64,000 nt of DNA from Notamacropus eugenii (Eukaryota > Chordata > Mammalia > Diprotodontia > Macropodidae): contig NC_092872.1 of assembly GCF_028372415.1 (NCBI RefSeq), positions 260,115,008 through 260,179,007 on the forward strand, given 5' to 3'. The position numbers and the translations under genes were made by a program. Of this stretch, positions 24,401-36,400 are shown one piece after another. Below the pieces are notes generated by a model. The model was given only the letters and a program-made list of their open reading frames with translations. It was not told the origin of the DNA and did no database searches. Numbering within the stretch: the first letter of the stretch is position 1; every line of letters starts with the position of its first letter.

Positions 24401-27400
24401 AAACTCATTGCTGGCTTATGAAAGCAAATAATGAGATGATTTTTTTAGTTAACTATTTTTTTAGTGTTGTTCTAGTTAATGAGGAATCAAGATGATTACC
24501 AAATGAACTACCGTTCACACTTCTTTTGCCTCAAGAAACAATATTTACAGAGTTTCATCAGCAACTTTGCAAACAAAAATATTTTAATGCAGCTAACCAT
24601 GCTGGTAATAACTGGCCACCTGAACTTTGGAAATTAGAAATCTGTTAAATGAATCACTAAAATTACTGCTTACTAAACATGCAATGAATTGAAACTGTGC
24701 ACCAAAAGACGAGAGAAAAAATACTACTCAAGATGAAACATACCTGATAGCATCCATACTCCGAGATTTAACTAAATCCATTGTAGTGGGAACACCTACA
24801 CGTTTAAAAGTTATTCCCTGAAAAATCAAAGAACCATATTAAAGAAAATGGAAGTCTCTGGAGATAATTACTAGATTAACACATTTGGATAATTTTTATT
24901 TTCTTAGACATACGCTAAAATACTTCCAAACTCCAAATTAAGGTCTATTTATGCCATACCCCCAATAAAAACCAAACTCCACAACAAACTGATAAAATAG
25001 ACTTTCTGTGGCATATCTGTTTGCTGTAATATGATGAACTGGTAATTTCCAACAGATGACTCCATTGATGTGAACAAGGGGTCTTTCCTGACAAAAGCTG
25101 TTGTCAGCATATGTGTAATTTCTTTCAGAACCTTTATTATGCCATCATTCAACAGGTGGCTCCCAGTGAATCCCTTGGTGCTCAGAATCTTAGACAAGCA
25201 CCCTACAAACAACATTATGCACCCAGAACTGAATAGGAGAATGGGCTGGATTATATTTAGGGAATCACATACTGCTTTCACTAAGGACAACCTGTTTGCT
25301 GAGGCAAAGCATTTATTAACATCAGAATTCTCCTCCCTGAGAAACAAGGGAACATCAAGATCTCAGAAGAATCAAAACTGCAGAACTGACCCAAAGAGCA
25401 GCGGAAAGACACAAGGTGGCTGTATGTACGTTATAGCGCATCAACAACAATGAACGATATCATGCATGAAAGACATGACGAGAAAAGGAGGGGAACTAGT
25501 ATGTAGCATGTATACATATGCTATGTGACCCTCCCAGATGCAACGTATGTATGCATGCATAAAAAGATGCAATGACAATGACACTGTCAAAAAAAGTGCT
25601 TTTCTGGCATCCTTAAATTAAAAGCAGAGCAAGGTCTATCTTCCATGAAAGATGCAAAGAGAAATACCAAAAAGTAGTGCAGGAGAATAAGTTGTTGTAG
25701 ATAATTCACAACTGGGGATGGCAAAGGAAGAATAGTCAAATAAGCCTTCAAAGAAATTCTCACCCCCAATACTAACACCTGACCCTCTTGCTGGAATAAG
25801 GAACCCAAATTTAAAATTATATTGAAATAACTAAATTAATTAAAATTAAATGTTCTTTTGATTCATTCCTGTTTTTCTAAGCTAGCAAGCTTTTTAAAAT
25901 CCAAATGAGGCTTTCTCCACAATAAAAGCTTTGTTAAAGCAAAAAGTCTCAGACAAGATTTTAACTCTCTGTACATCTCTTATCCAAGAACAAGAACTGA
26001 GAATCAGCAGAAGGTCCATCTCTGTGACTCCTCCCCCACCATTGCAGTCCAGGGAGCTGGCCATAGCTCTACTCACCGCTTTTCCTTCCACATATTTCAG
26101 CTGGCCTCTTTCATTTGGCTGATAAAAACATATACAAATCCCTGTTCGTCCAGCTCTCCCTGTGCGTCCAGAACGATGGATATAGGATTCAACATCCTGA
26201 ATAAGAGAGAATCCTCTTGAAACTTCTGGCATGGTGCACAACAGATAACTGCATTCATACAGATTATAATAATAGCTATAAATTATATAATAGCTATGTT
26301 ATAAAACTTTCAATCATTTCTTTGAAAACCATTTACTGCAAAGTAAAAGTCAAATCTTCCTTCTCTACTAATGTTTTCCGTGGTCTATTTCCTCCTTGCA
26401 TTAATTCTGTTGCTTGTTACTTTGGATACATAAAACTATGGGCCAGCCAGGAGGCTTCGTGGAGAGATTGTGAGAGTGGGAGCCAGAAAGCTTTGAGCTC
26501 CAATTCCGCCTCAGACACTTCCTTAGCTGTGTGACACTGGGCAAGTTATTTAATCTCTCTGAGCCTCAATATCCTCATCTGTAAAATACAGATAATCAAA
26601 GCATTAGTAATAATAAAAGCTGTCATGAAAAATTAATCTTTGAAAATATACAATAGGCTAAGGAGGAATAAAAAACAACTCATACTTCTCCATTCTAAAG
26701 AACATACCACTCATAGAAAATGAAGCTATTGAAATTGGTCTCAAAAATGAAAAGGCAGGGCCTTCACATTCAAACCATACCCCCATCTCCTACCTGTGGA
26801 GGTGAACTCTGAATCACAAGATCAACCTCAGGAATATCCAAACCACGCGCAGCTACATTAGTTGCCACCAAAACTTTGAAGCTGCCTTCCCTGAAGCCTT
26901 TCAATGTGATTTCTCTTTGTGACTGTGCAATATCCCCATGCAAACACTGTGCATTCTATTTGTAAAGAAGGAGAAAAAAATTAAAAACATTGATAGTACT
27001 CACTTCTGGTGGAACCAGGACAACCCTGTGACATTTTATAAGCCCTATATCAACATGGCCTAGTAAAGTCCTCCTCTACTTGGGTACCTCATTATGGCTC
27101 AGAGCTAACCCAGCACTGCTGAAGGCGCTGCCTGGGGGGCACAGGCTGATTCATCAAGCTGTTTCAAGTTCAAGCATACTGGTCCTCTAAACCAGAGCTT
27201 CTTAAACTCAATTTAAGAAGTGCTGAAGGGGTCACAAGTGGAAAACATTTAAGAAGCCCTGCTCCAAGCTGGTATGATTCCAGAGTAGGTCATCTACTGT
27301 CTATCAAATCTGTCTATCATGTAATGAACTGTTCTGACCACAGCTTCTGGTAAGTGACTCTCCAAGATGTGGAGGCATTGAATGCTCTGCATCTGGGGTC

Positions 27401-30400
27401 TCTAATGCTTTAAAAAAGACCCCAAAGTCTTCTGGAGAAGATCACAGTCCCATGAAGTATTCTTAGAGAACAGAGCTAAAGGAGTCATAACCATTTTAAT
27501 GAAATTCACCTAAATATTTAGAGAAGAAAAGCCAAAATTCATCTCATACTAAGAAAAAGGAGCCCCCAAATTATCCATATTAATTATGTCAATTGTGTAT
27601 CACACAGTGGTCTTCACCGTTATCTCAATCTGGTTCACTTAAAAGAGAAAACATGCTTGAGTTTTTACTTTGGTTACTACTAATGAAAACAACACACTCC
27701 AATCTGGTAATACTGGCAGCCTCCCTATAGACTGTGTCACAGTTTACTTGCAGTTGAGAAACCTAAACAGGTTTTTCCCACAGAAATGATGCTGCAAAAA
27801 TGGGAGTCAGGTCCCCAGGTCAGTGCACAAAAGCCTAAGGAGCCCACCACATAAGGAATTTCTATTTTGGCTGCCATTTGAAACACAACAAGAAGGCAAA
27901 TTATCCGCACCCCCACTCCCTTAGTGTCAAAAGGGACCTGACACCTAGGCTGCCTTCCTGTGACCATCAGAAGCAGGCTCACAGAGTCCTAGGCTAGGTA
28001 TGTAAACTGACTTATGTTTGCATTTGAAAGTGAACTAAGAAACCAAAGGGTATTTTGGAAAGAAGGACAATCAGGAACCTAGTACTGAAAGTGGGTGTTC
28101 CCTTCAAGTGGCTACCCAAAAAACCCCTTAATTTTGCATCGTGATGGTCTACCTTCTACCTACACAGGCTTAAAATGGCTCTAAGTCTAAATCTTGGACA
28201 GTACAAAGAAGAATCTTTAAATATTAATGATTAAAAACAAAAATTGTAGCTTTGGTGTGAATATTCCTAGCAGCTTTTAATCAGCCAACTATCTGTAGCC
28301 AATTAAATAAATAGTACATGAATTTAAAATCTTAGGTAATTATTTTAAAGAAACATTTTCTTTCAAGGCTCATCAAGATAAGCAAATGTCAGAGTCACTG
28401 TTAACACAAATTCTAGCTTACTATCTAAGTGGGCACCTAATCCATCCAGGAAGTAGGAGCTCAAATTCTTTAAGATGCAAGACACCTTTTAAGTCAAGGC
28501 ATTTTGCAAAACTCCTTCCTCCAACAATCCTTATCTGTTCCCCAAGCACACAGGCTCAATTCCCTACAAAAAGGGCCGTGTTCATGGTCAAAATGCTTCA
28601 GTAGGTGGAGCCTACCTTCAGAACCTTGTGCCATTTAAGTGATGGCTGGCTACAAGCCTGTAAAGACCAGGATACTCTTTTTTGTACCTATGGGATTTAC
28701 AAATCATTTCTCAAGCAGGCAACAACATAACAATCATTGGGTTTAATCAAAAACTATGTATTTCAGAATGGTTATTCTGGTCGCAATCTTTTCCAAGCAG
28801 CATAAAGTAATTAAATTGGTCAAAGTAGATCCCTCTTAAAGATTCAATTGAACAGGCAACTATTCAATTATTAATTGCTTCCCACATGAGAGATGTGATG
28901 TTTACTCATTCTTCTAGCCTTGCTTCTTAAATTAAGAATCTGTGTTAAATTGAGAATCTAGAAGTAGGCCCTGCCTAAGTTCTACAGAGAATGCTAGGGG
29001 TTTGTTTGATCCAAGCCTTTATTATCTGGAGTCTCTGCATACTGAGCGCTGTGTTCCTCAAGGATCTTAGGGGCAGCAGCCCCTAAGTAGGCCAGAAAGC
29101 TACATACTTTCAAACACCGTAAGTAGTCTTATCTACTGAAATTTGTCCCTGTCAGGGAGCTCTGCAGGTCCCCCTGCCATGTTAAATCCCTACCTTAGTT
29201 ACTTATCTGTGGCCTGAGTCTATAATCCCTATGCAAAACATTCTGCTAGATCCTTGGGACAAAAAGGCTTTAAAGGTTCTCTACATTACCTTTCATTCTG
29301 CCCTTTGTATCTGGAATCACTCCAGAAATTCCTTAGGATCACTTAATTGGTCCCCACTGAAGAATAATTACTACTTGCACAATGAGTACTTGCCATCCAA
29401 CATGGAAACATAAGCAACCATTAAGAGTGTCTGTTTGCATTTATGCAGAACAGTTAAAATGACAAAATAAGGTTACAATCCTCCTGACACTCAGAAGCTC
29501 ACTCAAATCGTGTTCCATTTGGTCCTTGCCTTTAATGTGTTTTAAAAATCAAATTGCTTTGCAGTGGCCTTTAGTCAAAAACAATAATAATGGAGCAAAT
29601 GAAAAAAAAAAATAATGGAGCAAATGACCTGACCTGAGAGATTGATCTTTTTCTGACATGATTCAGTGCTTTGACCTTAACTGAATTTTGAATGTCAACC
29701 CAACAGGTCCCACAAACCAACATGCTCCTAATCATTTTCCATTCCCATAGCCTCAACTACCAGGACTCTATAGAAAGTAACTACCTGTTTTATGTGAGGA
29801 TTCAAGGCCATCTCAGCCACATTTTTCTTTGTCTCACAGAAGATGATGGCTCTCCCGTCATTTCCACTGTAGACCTGAATGACATCACCAATCACTGCTG
29901 CCCTCTGAGACCAGTGGCACTGGATGGCCAAATGCTTTGAGAGAAAATTTCAAAAATGTGATCTACGAAATCACAGAAAGACAGTCCCTGTCAGCTCCAC
30001 TTCCCAAATGATCAATAACTTCCAAAATCCATGATTATTTCTGATCATCTGTCCCAGACCAAGTATATTTGGAGCTCTGTTGACTGAACATTGGCAATGC
30101 AGAAAAATTAACCACTTCGAAATAACTCACAAAATGCAATTCTTCCACGCCTACTCCCACAAACAAACTTTAGGTGTTTGTCAAGGTAAATTGCCAGATT
30201 CATTGTATATCTTCTGGTGCAGTAAGAATTGCAGGCAGAGACAGGCTGGTCCTCATCCCCTGCTCCCACCTCAATGGAGGCCTAATGAGGTCAGGATTTC
30301 AACTTACCTAACTTGGACTGTGGAAAGGGAGGGATGAGGAGGGAGGACGCTGGGCAGGAAGCCATGGATGCTGATATTATTTGTATTATTTATTTTTTTA

Positions 30401-33400
30401 AACCTTTAACATGTATAAAACTGGGCTACAATTTTCACTAGGTTCCTAACATTTTTTGACATCGCTGATGAGGTTTTTGAGGGTTGTGTCTTAACCCTAT
30501 TTCCCCCGTAAGCCATGTGGTTTTATTGCTGATTTTGTATAGCATGATGCTTTTTGGGATCATGTGTCTCATTATAGCAGAACTATCTCTATTATTATTT
30601 TTAAACAAAATTCCTTACTTCCACAGTGGTTGCAGTCTTTTGAGTCATCTTTCCCACGAGATCAACCTCTTCATATTTGGTTTTCATGTATTTTTTGGCA
30701 ACTTTATATACCCACTGTGGGCAAGTTGCAGAAAACAGGAGGGTCTGAGGATTGTCTTCGGAACCTTAAACAAATAAATCTGATTCAGTGTTCTAGAACA
30801 TCATCATAAGACTCTTCGAAGCTCTCCAGTCAAATCTCCAATCCCAAATAATGTACTTTCTAAGTTCAAAGCCCAAATATTTATGCATGCATACACATAC
30901 CCCAGAAAATTAAAATGCTTCATGAATATTTTTTTAATCCACCCCTAACATTATTTTGAAGTACCTGTTTTGTAAGATCCATGGATAATATCCTCCACTT
31001 GGTCAGCAAAACCCATATCTAACATTTGGTCCACTTCATCAAGCACGACATGACGCAATTTAGAGAGATCCAAACGGCCACTCTGCAGGTGGTCTTTGAT
31101 ACGGCCAGGGGTCCCAACTAAGATGTCAATACCCCTTCTAATGTGATTAACTAAGGAAAGGAAAAAAAGCCAATAATATTTGTAAATAAAAAAGTCTAAG
31201 AATTTCTACTGTTTCCTTTGACGTACTAATAATTGTATGTTTAACAATTACCATGAACATTCACTCACTTTGACCTTGATATGGTGTTCCTCCATAAAAA
31301 CATGCCACACTAAGTTTCCGAGTTATGTCTTGGAAGTCTTTGGCTACTTGGTTTGCCAGTTCCCTTGTTGGAGCTAGAACAAGTACCTGAGTAATGGTTT
31401 AAAAGGAAAAAGACAGAGAGATGCATTTCCAAGACCTAAACTGACACAGAGACTTCAGTGTTGTTCTAAGACATGCTAAGACCTAGGAACAGCTAATGCT
31501 TTTAGAAGCATATGGTTGAATTAAAAGCATGGTATCACACATCTTTAAAAAGTACAAAGAACAACCAAAGTCCCCTTTAAAGCAGTTCAGAGTGGGGTGG
31601 GGGTTGGGAGGAGGTCTTATTTAGACCATCATGATATTCTAATTTCACATGAAAAAGTGAATTCTTTAAAAAAGAAAAAATTAGTCCTCATAAACCTTGT
31701 GTGGATTTATGGAAAAAGTGTTACTTAATATAATTACATGTGTAAGCCCTTTAAAAATAAATGTATCAGCTTCATGTTATATGAAGTTATAAAAAAAAAT
31801 CTCAAGACCCATAGATAGCACTAACTAACATCCTGCTTCAAAAATCTTTACTTTGCAACTACTAAAAGGTAAGATGATTCTTTCTGAAATGTTTGAGACC
31901 CACAAGGCTCAATGGACGTTTAATTTTCAGATACTGAAGTTCAGACAACAACCTCTTCTCCTTCATAATAGTAGTTAAAGCCATTCATGCCTGTAATTGC
32001 AATGGTTACCTTTGGAGATCGGTTTTTTTTCATTTCTTCCTGATCTCTTTGGAGTTTCTCAATCAAAGGGATAGCAAAGGAAAATGTCTTCCCTGTTCCT
32101 GTCCGTGCCTGAGCAATTAAATCTTTCCCTTCGTATACAGGACTAAATGTCTTCACTTGGATCGGAAACAAATAGGTTACCCCTCGAGCTGTAAAATGAA
32201 ATGTTGTTAGAATGGTTCTGCAGCATCAGCTCTGCACTTGCATGACCAACCCAGATTCCTCAGGGTTTCTGCAGAGAGGCTATCCCAATGACAGTCACCC
32301 TCTTATTTATACTCCAAAGAAGCAGGAGCACCATGTTTACCCACCTATAACATACATCTGCTTATACCCACACAGAGGAGGGAGGGGACTGGGAAGCAAG
32401 TTACCCTTCCTACAACTTCTCAAGAACTCCACCAGTGCAAAGGAAATTAACCTCAAAGTTGTTGCAAGTAAGTTCATCAATGAAATCCATTTAGGGCAAC
32501 TGACAATGGGGTAAGTTGTCCATACTTAAAAAGAGTGGACCAGAGGCCTGGGAATCCAAGAAACTGCCTTTGGAAAAGTCTCTGCCACTCTGAGTCTCAG
32601 TTCTCACTGTGGAAGATGGGAGAGGCTTGGACTAACTCTTACATGGTTCCTTTCCAGTGCTAACACTGTATGATGCCAAATGACAAAAAAAATCAATGGC
32701 CCAAGAGAATGAATCTGCAAACAATGGCTCACCACTGGACTGCTAGCTTTACCTTCACCCCAGGTTTAAAAATAGCAGCTAAAAAAATTGTAGAACTGAT
32801 ACAATTCCAGGTTTCTTAAAAAACAAAACCCTACAAATTCCTAAAATGAAGCAATTCTCAAAACACAGATCACAAGTATTCAAGCAAGTTAAAATTTAAA
32901 AAAATTTTTTTAGTCTCAATTCAATTTCAATAATATAGGAAACTTCCAATGTAAAGCCTCTCTCTACCCATGCAAATCAACACCTGTCTTCAACATATTC
33001 TATCATCACTTGGGATGGGACAAGTGATTTGCCCAGGTTCATGAAACCAAATGAGAATGTCTTAGTTAGAACTTAAACCCAGTTCGCCCTAACTCTTTGG
33101 CCAACTCTCTATCAATTATGTTATGCTGCCTCTCATCACTAATAACAATAATAATAATAAATCACATTTATAAATAATAATTAGTATGTAACTAATTCAC
33201 AATGTTAAAAATAACTGTTGAGAGACTGGACTCTTTAAGATGCTAACAGAAGATCAACCAGAACTGCACAGAAACAACAAGCATAATAAAAGATCAGCTG
33301 TTTCATACTGTCCTAAACAATAATTTCCTTTTGACCAGAAAAGGCACAAGAGTAGTTTTGCTTCATTACACACTGAACTAAATTTCATATTACCTTTGAG

Positions 33401-36400
33401 GAGTTTTACAGTTTCTTCAGAGATAGGAAATCGGGAGAAGGCGCCTTCTTTCTGCTCAGGTGTTAGGTCCTATCAAAATTAAATTCAAGTCCAAATATTG
33501 CTCATACTTCGTACTCAATTCTATATTCAGGTAAATGTTTTCTAAGATTCCTAAGTTAATATTCACCTACTACTATTTAACTTTACAAAATGACAAAAGA
33601 GATAAACTGCCACACTTAAAAAACTAATAAAGTTAAGGGTCATTACAATTACAATCTTTTAAAGAGCAAAGCAGCCTAGTTCATTTAAAATAATATTTAA
33701 TTCATATACGCTACTCAAGAATGCATTTAATAAACTAAGATATATTAATATGTCTTATGTATATGTGTATACCTACATATGATATAACAATATTACTACT
33801 TATTAAGGCAGGACACTGAGATAAAATACAGACCAGATCAGCCATGGGAACTAAGTCAGATATATAAATCTAGGTCTGAAAGAAATCACACAGTGGACAA
33901 AGTATTTCAACTATAACCCATAGCTTCGTTAATTGGCTCTTCGGACTTTTACTGACATTACAAGTTTCATTTTTATTTTGGATACATGGAAAAAAATAAA
34001 GGAGAATGTTCAGAGTAATCAAAGATCTTATAGACTTGGATTTTTGAGGCTGGCTAACTATAAGGCCATGTGATACTCTAAGGAAACAGCATACCTATCA
34101 ATGCATAATATAAAGCAAAGTTTGTGTACAGAACAGACATTTGAGCATGATTATCCATAAATTTAAATGAATCAGCCTCATTCTCTAAGTTATACTGCAT
34201 TGGTTTGAATATAGGTCAGACTTTCCTCCCAAAATCTGGCTTTGTATAAAACCTGTTTAACTTTTCTGCATGTGTATGTATGCATGTGGGTGATGTAGTT
34301 CACTGTCCAAAGCCATCTCATTTTAAGGATGAAATCTACATTCAAGGACAGCACATATATGCATGTCTTTAGTTTAATGTAAGAGATAAGATGGACATTG
34401 TGAATGCTACTGCCCTGGTAGTCATGTGACGTTAAAAGGTCTCAGTAAAAAGCTCTGGTACATTATGGAAATTCATGCATGGGAATGTCACAGTATGAGA
34501 AGGTGCAAAGGAACCACAGGAGGGAGTGCCCACAAGGATAACATCAAGGATCCACTGATGGATCTACGGAATGTAAAACAAAGCCTCCATACCTCTTCAA
34601 GCTTACTGTATTTTGTTGTCTGGCTGGAGCTGCTAATAGACGATCGGCTCTTCGAAGTCTTTCCATTTTCTTCAGTATTTGAGAGGCCTTTCTTTCTTGC
34701 CTTGTCAGGTTTGGGTGAATCTGAAAATTCGTCTGGAAATCTATCGAGCCCTTCTTTTGTGTCTCCATTTAGCTTCTCTTTCCTTTTTGATTTTTTGGAT
34801 TTGGGGGGACTGAGTCCATCTAAATCATCATTATCTGATGTTTTCAATTTCTTTTTAAAGTCATCTCGGTGGTTCAACTTCCTTTTATCACTCTGTTGAT
34901 GAAACAAATAACAGTAATTAATTCAATTAAAACAAAATAAATTAAAAAGACTGTTACAAAGTTCTCTTATTATGACTTCAGGTGATCTAGATCAATGCTC
35001 ACTAATCCAAGTCAACATTTATAAACATGATGTGTAAGGCCCTGAAGTTAGACTATAGTTGAAAAAAGCTACAACACAAAAAAACTATGACAGCAGAGAA
35101 GAAATGAAATCAAGGCAATGGGGAATAGAACACTTTTGGCAAGGGTGGTGGTAGAAAACCACAGAAATCAAGGAAAGGGTCAGGGAATGTTTCTCATCTG
35201 AGTTGGGCCTTGAATAAAGACAGGAACTTTGATAGATGGGAGTCAAGAAAACAATTCATTCCAAGCATGAGTAATGGCATCAGTAAAGTCATGTAGGGAA
35301 AAGATGTGAGAAAAATTACAGAGGGAATTTACTGAATGTGAGAGGTGAGAATACAAGGTGATTCCAGGGTTATGAACCTGATTCACCAGAAGATAGTGTT
35401 GCCATCAATAGTTAGGGGGAGAGGAAAGGGTTAGAGAAACAGACAGACCAAATGAACAGACAGAAAGAAAACAGCTCAAAATTTTGGATATTCTGAGTTT
35501 GAGGTGTTAGTAGGACATGCAGATGGAAATATGCGGCAGACAGTATAGATGAAAGTATGGAACAAGGATCCAGGCAAGAAGTTATGGTGGATGACACAGA
35601 TAACCTGAGAATCATATGCATAGTGTGGATAATCAGGGACATGGAAGCAGAGAAAATCAAATGAGAGAAAATACAAAGAGAAGGTAGCCAAGGATTGTAC
35701 CTTGGGTTCATCCATATCTAAAGGGTTGGAAGAAGGTAAAGAAGTAAGACTACAACCTACCAGTGGATCCTGAATCTTAAATGGTGACCCTCCAAGCCAG
35801 TACCTACTGCTATGCCTTATACCAACAGCCAATTCCATTCCCAACACAGACACAACACATAGACAGACAGACAGACACAGACACACACCCCTTGTGGAAA
35901 TCACAAATAACTCCTCAAGAAAAGATTTCTCAAACCTGATTTGGAATGGGGGAAAGGGAAAAGGAAATAAAATTAAATCAGGTCCTTCTCTGATCCAAGG
36001 AAAATAATCAAAAAATTGTTGTATTGCCCACCTGTATTGTGGGCCTGTCGTGAGAAAACCACTCAGGCCCTGGGAAACAATTGTTTGTAATTCATCTTCC
36101 CCAGGTTTGATTTATGTATATAAAGTGTGTTTTTACTCCAGTTTGGAGAGCATTTCTTATTCTGAAATCGATTAATTTGCTACTTAGTTACTGGCACTCC
36201 TGTCTCTAGACCTGCTTTGTGTAGCTACAAGAATTCACAGGTTAGAGAACAGTAAAATCCTGTTAATATCTCTATGCAGATGATTTCCAGATCTATTTAT
36301 CCAGTTCTAGTCTCTCTTCTGAGTTACAGTCCTATATCACCAAACACCTGTTGGATATTTAAAAATGGATGTTCTGCAGACATCTCAAACTCAACATGTC

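Noticed and set aside
24949-25453. Opposed open frames of 127 and 132 codons
   Set aside because: No domain or homology recognised, they overlap on opposite strands, and part of the block is repeated at 40130-40235.
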